Positions 35,731 to 43,634 of a stretch of 64,000 bases of DNA are shown here, piece after piece; the stretch's first letter is position 1, and every line of letters begins with the position of its first letter. The position numbers and the translations under genes are program-made. The stretch is from Nevskiaceae bacterium (lineage in GTDB: Bacteria > Pseudomonadota > Gammaproteobacteria > Steroidobacterales > Steroidobacteraceae). The notes under the pieces are model-generated. The model did no database searches. It was not told the DNA's origin and saw only the letters and a list, made by a program, of their open reading frames with translations. The stretch spans positions 124,001-188,000 of the forward strand of contig JACKOV010000003.1 of NCBI GenBank assembly GCA_024234075.1, given 5' to 3'.

Positions 35731-37164
35731 ATGAGCCGCCGCAATGTACTTGCGGCCGTTGGCGGGTGCGCGGCACTGGGCCTATCTGGCGTTGCACGCG
35801 GCATGTCGCTGCCGACGACACGTAGTGACGTGATCGTAATCGGCGCTGGGCTGTCTGGGCTCAATGCCGCGCTCCTGCTGGAAGAGCAAGGGCTTTCGGT
35901 GACCGTTCTCGAAGGGCGTGATCGTATCGGTGGGCGACTCTACACACTCGCCGATGTGCCGGGTCGGCCGGAAGCCGGCGGCAATGGTATCGGTCATTCA
36001 TATGCGAGGTTTCTGGATCTCGCCCGACGCCTCAATGTACGTCTCGTTCCGGAACGGCTACGCACGGAGCCCCGTGACGGTAGCGCGCTGCATATCAAGG
36101 GAGAATTCATCGCTCTGGATCGTTGGGAGAGCCATGCATTGAATCCGCATCCGGAGGGGCTGCGGCATCTGACACCATGGCTCATCATATTTGACTTTCT
36201 GAACTCAAAATTGCCAGAGATTGCGCTCGATGAATGGCAATCCGGGGCGCATAGACAGCTTGATGTGCCGGTTGCGGCCTACCTCGCGTCTCATGGCCTG
36301 AATGACGAGACGATCCGCCTTGCCGACAAGTTTAGCTCCTACGGGACGAACCTCTGGCAAACCTCTTTGCTGCAGTTTGCGCACGTGTTTAGTTTCGGGC
36401 GTGTATCGGCAAAGCTGAGCCAGGGTCGGGGGGCGATGAGCGTCGAAGGCGGCAATCAGAGGATGCCGGAGGCGATGGCTCGTGCCGTCAAGGGCGATAT
36501 CCTGATGAATCGGCATGTCGAGGCCGTGCGCATGGAGCGCGATGGGGTCGAGGTTCGTTGTGCCGACGGGACTCGTCATCGCAGCCGGCATGTCGTGATG
36601 TCGCTGCCATTCTCTGCATTGCGGCTGCTATCAATTGAACCGGCGTTTGTCGGCTTGCAAGCTGAGGCTGTCGCGACGTTGCCGTATCACGCAGCGTTCC
36701 AGGTTCACTACGCCATCGAGAAGCCTTTCTGGGAGCGCGATGGGCTTCCACCGTCTTTCTGGTCTGATGGGTTGATCGAGCGCTTCAACGCGCTCGACTA
36801 TGGCCCAGAAGGCTCAATTTCGTCGTTCCTGCACTATTCAAATGGTGACAGTACCGCACGCTTTGATCGCATGTCGCCGGATGACGCCGCACAACTGATC
36901 CTCGCAGAGGTCGAGCGTGTGAGGCCTGCGGCAAAGGGCGCGTTGCGTGTGCTCAAGGCGTGGTCGTGGCAACAGACACCGTTTTCGGGCGGGGCATATG
37001 CATCCTGGATGCCAGGTCAGATTTCGAGATTCGCGCAAGCGATGCGTCTGCCGCATCAGCGCATGTTCATCTGCGGTGAGCATACATCGGTGCTCGCCCG
37101 TGGCATGGAGGGGGCGCTCGAGTCCGGCGAGCGAGCCGCGTTTGAGCTGCTCACCGCGATCTAG
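35731..37164 (+). CDS. flavin amine oxidase family protein 1, Tat-exported
   Basis: A 477-residue FAD enzyme. I start at ATG 35731 (GGAG eight bases before), which places SRRNVLAAVGGCAALGLSG as a twin-arginine leader; ATG 35695 is an alternative. The FAD dinucleotide motif is VIVIGAGLSGLNAALLLEEQ with VLEGRDRIGGRLYTL; the C-terminal FAD-binding part is MFICGEHTSVLARGMEGALE, and PFSGGAYASWMPGQ precedes it. Members oxidise primary or secondary amines or amino acids. It is paralogous to the genes at 39469 and 43635, sharing LPPSFWSDG and LESGERAA. Substrate unknown; predicted periplasmic. Confidence 0.87.
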   Translation: MSRRNVLAAVGGCAALGLSGVARGMSLPTTRSDVIVIGAGLSGLNAALLLEEQGLSVTVLEGRDRIGGRLYTLADVPGRPEAGGNGIGHSYARFLDLARRLNVRLVPERLRTEPRDGSALHIKGEFIALDRWESHALNPHPEGLRHLTPWLIIFDFLNSKLPEIALDEWQSGAHRQLDVPVAAYLASHGLNDETIRLADKFSSYGTNLWQTSLLQFAHVFSFGRVSAKLSQGRGAMSVEGGNQRMPEAMARAVKGDILMNRHVEAVRMERDGVEVRCADGTRHRSRHVVMSLPFSALRLLSIEPAFVGLQAEAVATLPYHAAFQVHYAIEKPFWERDGLPPSFWSDGLIERFNALDYGPEGSISSFLHYSNGDSTARFDRMSPDDAAQLILAEVERVRPAAKGALRVLKAWSWQQTPFSGGAYASWMPGQISRFAQAMRLPHQRMFICGEHTSVLARGMEGALESGERAAFELLTAI

Positions 37165-37218
37165 CCGGCACGTTGCGGTGACAGCAAGCGATTGGCGCTT
37201 GTCAGGATAAGGTGCGGG

Positions 37219-38163
37219 CTAGCCGCTTTGTTGCTGCAGTACCATGCTGCCTTGCTCAAGCAGCCAAGCATGCACCTGGGCAACTGCGCCACGGCTGAGC
37301 GCGATTGGGTTGCAGACGAGGTAGTAGGCAAATCGGCGGGGATACTCCGCGCGCAGAGGACGCACAAGCGCGCCGTTCAACAGATATGGCTCGGCAATGC
37401 AGCTGCGAGCGAGCGCGACGCCGACTCCTTGTATCGCCGCTGTCATCACCGCGCTCGACATCTGCAGCCGTAGCCCAGGTGGACCATCAATACCCGTGAC
37501 GCCGGCATGGCTAAGCCAGGCGGACCAGTCTGGGAATCCGAGTGCCTGGCTATCACTGTTCCATATCATCGTATCGTCATGAATTAGGCAATGCGATGTG
37601 AGATCCGCGGCGCTTTTGATTGGGGTGCGTGCGAGGAGATGCGGGCTGCAGACCGGGAAAACGGCATCAGACATCATCAGATCAACGCGGGCACCTTCAA
37701 ACGGACCGCCGCCAAAGTAGATCGCGATGTCGTGTTCGACGGGGTTTTGTGCTTGCTGGAGCCCGAGATTGCTCCAGAGGCGCAGTTCGATATCCGGATG
37801 CCGTTCGCGGAAAGCCGGCAGCCGGACCGCGAGCCAGGTTGCTGTCAACGAGGGTGAGGCAAGTACGGTCACGGTGCGCCTCTCACTTTCCGCTCGCACC
37901 TGATCGAAAAGGCGCGCCATTGAGTCGAACATCGGTCGCAACCCGGGGGCGCACACATGCCCGGCGGCGGTCAAAGATAGTTTGCGGGAATGATCCCTTC
38001 GAAACAGCAGTACCCCCAAGTAGTCCTCGAGCAGCTTGATTTGCTGACTGACCGCTGAAGCAGTAACGCACAGCTCGCGCGCGGCATCAGTGAAGCTCAT
38101 GTGGCGCACGGCGGCTTCAAATGTCCGCACGGCGCTGAGTGGCGGTAGCTGCCGGTGCCCCAT
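37219..38163 (-). CDS. LysR-family transcriptional regulator (GcvA-like)
   Basis: A 314-residue regulator. The N-terminal winged helix-turn-helix reads MSFTDAARELCVTASAVSQQ with IKLLEDYLGVLLFRR, very close to the GcvA group; the effector domain follows (LASPSLTATWLAVRLPAF, DIAIYFGGG, CSPHLLARTPI, VGVALARSCIAEPYLLNGAL). It is divergent from the CpcT/CpeT-family gene with 76 bases between starts, so it probably controls that gene and the oxidase operon. The inducer would be a pathway substrate or intermediate. Confidence 0.92.
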   Translation of the reverse strand: MGHRQLPPLSAVRTFEAAVRHMSFTDAARELCVTASAVSQQIKLLEDYLGVLLFRRDHSRKLSLTAAGHVCAPGLRPMFDSMARLFDQVRAESERRTVTVLASPSLTATWLAVRLPAFRERHPDIELRLWSNLGLQQAQNPVEHDIAIYFGGGPFEGARVDLMMSDAVFPVCSPHLLARTPIKSAADLTSHCLIHDDTMIWNSDSQALGFPDWSAWLSHAGVTGIDGPPGLRLQMSSAVMTAAIQGVGVALARSCIAEPYLLNGALVRPLRAEYPRRFAYYLVCNPIALSRGAVAQVHAWLLEQGSMVLQQQSG

Positions 38164-38204
38164 TCTCAGAAGGCCTCTCTATCCGGACGATTAATAATTC
38201 TTGC

Positions 38205-38233
38205 TTGAACGGCCATTTTGGCAAAGATAGACT
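38205..38233 (+). promoter_or_regulatory. putative sigma-70 promoter before the CpcT/CpeT-family gene
   Basis: TTGAAC at 38205-38210, a 17-base spacer and TAGACT at 38228-38233 form a good -35/-10 pair. The ATG at 38240 is only six bases after the -10, so a transcript from here would be leaderless or nearly so. The region lies in the short gap shared with the LysR gene, where that regulator would be expected to bind. Confidence 0.4.
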
Positions 38234-38239
38234 ACATGT

Positions 38240-39289
38240 ATGATTAATGCAATTTTTTTGCGCGATAGCAGTATCGGTGTGGCTCTGGCTCGTTGCCTGT
38301 TCGTTGTGTTGGCGTGCAGCATCGCTGCTGTCTCAAAAAATACCGAGGCAGCGCCGATTCCGGACGATCCGAGCGCGCGCGACTTGCAGCGGCTGGTCTT
38401 GTGGTTCGAGGGCGATTTCGACAACCAGGAGCAGATCTGGTTTGAGAATGATCGTCGCTCCGCTACTCCGGCATCCGAGCGCCACGAGCGCGTACACGCC
38501 ACCCATCGTCGTGTGAATCTCCCCGCCTTTGGGCAGTATGTGTTCTATGTCGAGGAGTACCTCGACGATGATCCGGCGAAGGTTTTCCGCCAGCGCCTTG
38601 TGACCTTCGAGAGTGCGCGCGAAGCTGGTGTGCGCATGAAGCTGTGGTTCTTCAAGGATCCAGCGAGCGTGCGTGGCGCGCATCGCGATCCGTCGATAGT
38701 CGCATCGATCACGCCGGCTGATGTCACGGGGCTTCCGGGGTGCGATGTGCTGTGGGTTCCTCAGGGCGATCAGTACGTCGGCGGCATGGAGCCGCGGGCT
38801 TGTGTTTTCGGGGAGAAAGGCCAACGCCGGTACTCGCAGCATGACCTCGTGCTCTCGCCGACGAAGTATTGGCGCGTCGATCGCATTTTCCTTCTCGAAT
38901 CCGACAAATTGCATGAAGGTCATTCGCGCGGTGTGCCGCACAAGATGATGCGGACGAAGATGTTTTCCTGCGACATCAGTTTCTACGCGGATGACTATCT
39001 CGCAGGCCCGCACCCTGATGATGAAGTCTTTTCCGGCAAGGAAATTCATAGTCAAGGCGGGACGATCGCGGTCACTCGCAAGTCTGACGGAATGGAGTAC
39101 GTGTTCCGATTACGCGACAAGGAATATCCCTATTACGAGAAGAATCCGGATTTCATGTTCCTGTCGGTACGTCGCGGCACGGAGTCATTCCTGGCGTACT
39201 CTTTGCACGATCCTGCCGCGACATTGATCGGCTTCAATCTGGGCTGGTTGAGCGTCTTCTGCGAACGCGTGGATCCGTTGCGCAACTGA
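38240..39289 (+). CDS. exported CpcT/CpeT-family protein
   Basis: A 349-residue protein with a hydrophobic leader (IGVALARCLFVVLACSIAAV). The mature domain matches the CpcT/CpeT chromophore lyase family: LQRLVLWFEGDFDNQEQIWF, HRRVNLPAFGQYVFYVEEY, LPGCDVLWVPQGDQYVGGME, PRACVFGEKGQRRYSQHDLV. In cyanobacteria these cytosolic proteins attach bilins to phycobiliproteins; their beta-barrel holds the tetrapyrrole. Non-cyanobacterial members have no assigned job. Here it is predicted outside the cytoplasm and is longer than the roughly 200-residue family core. It lies upstream of the oxidase-cytochrome-receptor genes and divergent from LysR. Confidence 0.75.
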   Translation: MINAIFLRDSSIGVALARCLFVVLACSIAAVSKNTEAAPIPDDPSARDLQRLVLWFEGDFDNQEQIWFENDRRSATPASERHERVHATHRRVNLPAFGQYVFYVEEYLDDDPAKVFRQRLVTFESAREAGVRMKLWFFKDPASVRGAHRDPSIVASITPADVTGLPGCDVLWVPQGDQYVGGMEPRACVFGEKGQRRYSQHDLVLSPTKYWRVDRIFLLESDKLHEGHSRGVPHKMMRTKMFSCDISFYADDYLAGPHPDDEVFSGKEIHSQGGTIAVTRKSDGMEYVFRLRDKEYPYYEKNPDFMFLSVRRGTESFLAYSLHDPAATLIGFNLGWLSVFCERVDPLRN

Positions 39290-39468
39290 TCTGCATCAGC
39301 GTCGCGTCGGAAAGTACAGATGTGCAGGCGCTGGCCATTGCCATGAAGCTGATCGCGAAGCGTGGCTGCAGGACAATCTGCGTGTAAGGCCGTGTCGTAT
39401 ATTCGCGCAGCATGGATGCCCGAGTTCCGAGCAAGTCAGTTCGGATTCGCTGGTTACGCGGAGGTCAC

Positions 39469-40911
39469 ATGACGACAGAGTTCAATCGGCGCGCAGCGCT
39501 GGCAATGCTTGGCGGCGCTTTGGGCTCGCTGCCCCGCCCAATCTATGCGGGAGAGAGCCGACCACTTGATGTGGTTGTCGTTGGGGCGGGGCTTTCGGGC
39601 CTGTACGCGGCTATGCTGCTCGAGGAGCAAGGGCTGAATGTCCAGGTGGTCGAGGGTCGGCGACGGGTCGGCGGTCGCGTGTACACGCTCAAGATGGTGC
39701 CTGGTTCCGTAGAGGCGGGCGGTGAAGTAATAGGTACGAACTATGCTCGCATGCTTGATACCGCTCGCAAGCTCAAGCTGGACATCATCCCGCTTAAGCC
39801 ACTCGGCCCTCCGGGAGACTGGCTCTACTACCTGGGTGGCAAGAACATCCTGAAGGACGACTGGCAGTCCAGTGCGATGAATCCGCTGTCGGGAGACGAT
39901 CGCCGCATTCTTCCCCATCAGCTGCTGCAGACATTGATGTTTCGCGACGCACCGCTGCAGGGCAGATCGCTCGACGCGTGGCTGACGCCAGAATTCGCGA
40001 AGTGGGACATCCCCGCCACGGACTATCTGCGCGGGCTGGGGCACAATCAAGCGACGATTGACCTTGCGGGAATCGTTGTGCATACCGACACGCTGGCCGG
40101 TACGTCGGCGTTGCACGAAATGCGTCGTTATCACGTTGGCGCACTCAGTAGCGGCAACCTGACGGCCGGCGCCAACCTCGGCGTGCAGATTTCCGGAGGC
40201 AACTCGCGATTGCCGGAAGCGATGGCGGCGTCACTGCGAAGCGGCATAGATCTCGGTAAGGCGGTGTACGCCTTCGAGAGCAGCGACACCGGCGTCACCG
40301 TGCACTGCACCGACGCAACTCGCTATGCAGCCCGCTTTGCCGTGGTTTCCATGCCGCTGCCACGGTTGCGCGATGTGCTGTTCTCGCCGGCGCTGCCGGT
40401 GCCGCTTGCTGCTGCAGTGCAGGAGGTTGATTACGGCCTCTCCATTCAAGTGCATATGCGTGTCCGCGAGCCATACTGGGAGAAGGACGGTTTGCCGCCA
40501 AGCATGTGGACGGATACCGGCATCGAACGCTTCACACCACTCAATCGTGGTCCAAACGGCGAAGTATCGTCGATGATCGCCTTCATCAACGGCGCCGAGG
40601 CTCGGCGCTACGCGTTCATGAGCGATCAGGAATGTTTCGACTACGTTGCCGCCGTGGCCGAGCAGATTCGCCCGACTACACGAGGCACACTGGAGCCGCT
40701 CACAATTCAGTCCTGCTCTCGCGATCCATTCGGCGCCGGCGACTGGGTGTACTGGAAACCTGGACAGATCGTGAAGTACGGCCGTCACATGCGCGACGAT
40801 CTTGCGCGCATCGCATTCTGCGGTGAGCACACCGCGATCATGCAGCGGGGCATGGAGGCGGCATTCGAGTCCGGTGAGCGCGCTGCCATGGAGATACTTA
40901 GTCGTGCTTGA
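39469..40911 (+). CDS. flavin amine oxidase family protein 2, Tat-exported
   Basis: A 480-residue paralogue of proteins 1 and 3. ATG 39469 follows GGAGG; the leader FNRRAALAMLGGALGSLPRP is a twin-arginine signal. FAD motif VVVVGAGLSGLYAAMLLEEQ, VVEGRRRVGGRVYTLK; C-terminal IAFCGEHTAIMQRGMEAAFE. GLPPSMWTDTGIERF and PFGAGDWVYWKPGQ correspond to the conserved substrate-side segments of the paralogues, although the aromatic-cage region differs. Its TGA is one base before the ATG of the cytochrome c gene, implying translational coupling and perhaps direct electron transfer, as between the nicotine dehydrogenase NicA2 and its cytochrome CycN. Confidence 0.87.
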   Translation: MTTEFNRRAALAMLGGALGSLPRPIYAGESRPLDVVVVGAGLSGLYAAMLLEEQGLNVQVVEGRRRVGGRVYTLKMVPGSVEAGGEVIGTNYARMLDTARKLKLDIIPLKPLGPPGDWLYYLGGKNILKDDWQSSAMNPLSGDDRRILPHQLLQTLMFRDAPLQGRSLDAWLTPEFAKWDIPATDYLRGLGHNQATIDLAGIVVHTDTLAGTSALHEMRRYHVGALSSGNLTAGANLGVQISGGNSRLPEAMAASLRSGIDLGKAVYAFESSDTGVTVHCTDATRYAARFAVVSMPLPRLRDVLFSPALPVPLAAAVQEVDYGLSIQVHMRVREPYWEKDGLPPSMWTDTGIERFTPLNRGPNGEVSSMIAFINGAEARRYAFMSDQECFDYVAAVAEQIRPTTRGTLEPLTIQSCSRDPFGAGDWVYWKPGQIVKYGRHMRDDLARIAFCGEHTAIMQRGMEAAFESGERAAMEILSRA

Positions 40912-40912
40912 C

Positions 40913-41326
40913 ATGAAATGCTTCACGGGGGCTCTCGTGCTCCTGGTTGCGTCCCTTGGTATTGGTTGCGCCCCTGTGTCCGGTGCTGCGGAGGGTTCCA
41001 GCTCGGCAGCCAGTGAAGCCATGCTCAAGCGCGGCAAGCTGCTGTTTCTGCAATGCCGTGCCTGTCATGAGGTAACCATGGGACAACCCCACAAGGTCGG
41101 GCCAAATCTGCACGGATTTATGGGGCGGAAGGCAGCTGCCGCGGAGGGCTTCGTGTATTCCAATGCCCTGAGTGCTTCTACGCTCGTCTGGGATGTCGCC
41201 ACGCTGGATCGCTGGATTGCACATCCGGAGTCTGTCGCGCCGGGCACGACAATGGCGTTCGTCGGGGTCGCGAATGAAGCGGATCGGCGGGCCCTGATCG
41301 CGTATCTTGATTCGGCAACACGCTAA
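40913..41326 (+). CDS. class I cytochrome c, periplasmic
   Basis: A 137-residue protein with a leader (TGALVLLVASLGIGCAPVSG) and one heme c site, QCRACHEV. VGPNLHGFMGRKA, FVYSNAL, LDRWIAHPESVAPGTTMAF (axial Met) match the cytochrome c2/mitochondrial type. A true lipobox is not clear (GIGC). Starting one base after the oxidase stop, it is the likely electron acceptor of the flavin enzymes and would pass electrons to a terminal oxidase. Confidence 0.88.
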   Translation: MKCFTGALVLLVASLGIGCAPVSGAAEGSSSAASEAMLKRGKLLFLQCRACHEVTMGQPHKVGPNLHGFMGRKAAAAEGFVYSNALSASTLVWDVATLDRWIAHPESVAPGTTMAFVGVANEADRRALIAYLDSATR

Positions 41327-41389
41327 GTCAGTTCTATTGAGATATCTACAACTGGGCGCCCATCAAGCGGCGCGGAGAGAACACAGATC

Positions 41390-43624
41390 ATGAATTATCG
41401 CGGTTCACATGCCACTGCTCTTCTCGTCACGGGTTTGATCGCTGGGAATGCGCATGCTCAGGCTCCCGTTGCCGAGGAAGCCGCTGATCTTCAGGAGGTC
41501 ATCGTGTCTGCGCGCAAGCGCGACGAGCGGCTGCAGGATGTCCCGCTGACGATCACCGCTGTCACATCTGCAACCATTTCCGCCGGCGGCATCGGCAACG
41601 TGGCGCAGTTGTCGAACATCACGCCGGGTTTCCATTACGAGAAGGATGGCACCCGACAAATGAGTCAGCCGCGTATCCGCGGCATGGAAATCAATACGGC
41701 GAATCCGGCACGCCAGAATGCATCGTTCTTCATCGACGGCGTATACATGCCGGGCTCAGTGCAATCGCTCGATTTCAGTGAATTCGAACGAATCGAAGTC
41801 ATCAAAGGCCCGCAGAGTGCACTTTTCGGCCGGCAGACCTTTGGTGGTGCGGTCAATTTCATCTCCAAGGTGCCGCGAAACGATCTAGAGGCAGACGCGT
41901 CGGCAACGTTTGGGTCAAACGATCTGCGCGAGTACAGCGGCAGCATTTCAGGCGGGCTGGTCGACGACAAACTGTTTGCTCGTCTACACCTGCGGAGTTA
42001 TGACTACTCTGGTGCGTATCGCAACTCCCTGAACGGTGAACGGCTTGGAGAGGAAAATTCGTTCTCCGGCTCGGCCAGCATCACCTGGATGCCTGTCGAC
42101 GCGCTGCGGATGGATCTGCGTTACACGCGCCAGGAGGATGACGACAGCCCGTCACCGCTGCTGATGGTCGGCGCCGCTGATCTCAATTGTGGGCCGTTTG
42201 TGCCTGGCGGCTTGCGGTTTTACTGTGGCGCTCTGCCGACGGGGGGGCAGCCGGCGTTGAATACCGTCGCCGGGCCAAATGCGCTGGGTATCAGCGAGTT
42301 CGGGTTCGATCGAACTGCTGAGATGCTGTCTCTCAAGGCCAGCTATGCTTTCGCGGGCCATGATCTGGCGTTCATTGCGGCGAAGTACAAAGAAGACAAC
42401 TCGGCGGTCAATGATCTGGATTTCACCGGCGTTCCGTTTGCCGCCACGGCGACGTTGCAGGACTTCGATGACCGCTCGTTCGAGCTGCGGCTTGCGTCGG
42501 ATGGCGATGGGCGCCTCAGTTACGTTGCCGGGGTTTACTGGTACAAGGGGCGCTTCGATGAGCGCGTATTTGGGCGTGCCGCGGACCTCAGCGATATTCC
42601 TGCGACACTTTCGCCGGATCGTGCCGAGTCGGAGAACATTGCAGCTTTTGCGTCGCTTAGTTATGAGCTGACGGATCGTCTGAATGGCAGCATCGAGGTG
42701 CGCTACCAGGAAGACGAGGTCACGAATATCGGCGGTCAAGGCGCAGCGCGGCGGACGTTGTCGGCAAAAACCGACGCCTGGCTGCCTCGTGCGATCCTGG
42801 ATTTTAAGGTGACCGATGATGTGATGGTCTACGGCGTCTACTCCGAGGGCAACAAGCCGCAGCAGTTCAATGCAAACATTGCGGGTCTCCCTCAGGCTCA
42901 GCGTGACTACATTTCAAGCACCTATGGCGTAGGCATTGCGCTTGATGAAGAGCGGCTGAAGAACTACGAGCTTGGTCTGAAGTCGTCCTGGCTCGATGGC
43001 CGGATGATCGTCAACGCTGCAGCATTTCTGATGAAATGGAACGATCAGGTGACGCGTCGACAGGTATTCCCGTCAGCTGGAAGTACTACTCAGATCAACG
43101 TGGTCGACAATGCGGGCTCAACCGAGATAAAGGGCGTTGAAGTGGAGAGTCATTTCGCGGTAACTCCCGCAATGAAGCTCGATGCAACGTTCTCCTACAT
43201 CAAGGCCGAGTATACAAATTTCAACTCCGCCAACGTGCAGCAGGTATATGGCGATGCGCAGGCGGCCGGCAAGGAAGCGGCGCGCTTCCCGAAAGTGCAA
43301 GGCTCGTTTGCAGCCAGCTATACCTTCGAGCTGCCATCTGATTGGAGCGCGACCCTGCGCCTCGACGAGTCGTATATGGGCAAGCGCTGGACCGACGAGG
43401 TGAACCTGGCGTATGCCGAAGCCTACTGGCGGACGAACGTACGCGGGACGCTGAGCCGCGGGCCATTCTCCGGCACGGTATATGTTGAAAATCTTACTGA
43501 TGACGATGGCCTGCTGATGGCAACCCGCTTCCGGGATGTCACGGTACCGGGCAACAATTTCAGTTTCCCGTACCTGAGGTCAGAAGGGCGCAAATGGGGT
43601 GTCACCTTGCGGTATACGTTCTGA
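41390..43624 (+). CDS. TonB-dependent outer-membrane receptor of the amine-oxidase cluster
   Basis: A 744-residue protein with signal peptide (ALLVTGLIAGNAHAQ), a TonB box-like segment LQEVIVSARKRDERLQDVP, plug domain (ITPGFHYEKDG, IRGMEINTANPARQNASFF, IEVIKGPQSALFGRQTFGGA) and a C-terminal beta-barrel ending in VTLRYTF with terminal Phe. It imports a substrate across the outer membrane using TonB energy. Its place between cytochrome c and the third oxidase suggests it imports the oxidase substrate or a precursor too large for porins. A GGAGAG element precedes the ATG. Confidence 0.93.
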   Translation: MNYRGSHATALLVTGLIAGNAHAQAPVAEEAADLQEVIVSARKRDERLQDVPLTITAVTSATISAGGIGNVAQLSNITPGFHYEKDGTRQMSQPRIRGMEINTANPARQNASFFIDGVYMPGSVQSLDFSEFERIEVIKGPQSALFGRQTFGGAVNFISKVPRNDLEADASATFGSNDLREYSGSISGGLVDDKLFARLHLRSYDYSGAYRNSLNGERLGEENSFSGSASITWMPVDALRMDLRYTRQEDDDSPSPLLMVGAADLNCGPFVPGGLRFYCGALPTGGQPALNTVAGPNALGISEFGFDRTAEMLSLKASYAFAGHDLAFIAAKYKEDNSAVNDLDFTGVPFAATATLQDFDDRSFELRLASDGDGRLSYVAGVYWYKGRFDERVFGRAADLSDIPATLSPDRAESENIAAFASLSYELTDRLNGSIEVRYQEDEVTNIGGQGAARRTLSAKTDAWLPRAILDFKVTDDVMVYGVYSEGNKPQQFNANIAGLPQAQRDYISSTYGVGIALDEERLKNYELGLKSSWLDGRMIVNAAAFLMKWNDQVTRRQVFPSAGSTTQINVVDNAGSTEIKGVEVESHFAVTPAMKLDATFSYIKAEYTNFNSANVQQVYGDAQAAGKEAARFPKVQGSFAASYTFELPSDWSATLRLDESYMGKRWTDEVNLAYAEAYWRTNVRGTLSRGPFSGTVYVENLTDDDGLLMATRFRDVTVPGNNFSFPYLRSEGRKWGVTLRYTF

Positions 43625-43634
43625 GGTAATGCCG

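Noticed and set aside
37165..37218. Imperfect inverted repeat between oxidase 1 and the LysR gene as a terminator
   Set aside because: The stem is short with an internal bulge and lacks a T-run.
38240..39289. CpcT/CpeT-family gene as evidence of a cyanobacterium or phycobilisome
   Set aside because: No phycobiliprotein or other photosynthesis gene is present, and neighbouring genes are proteobacterial in type.
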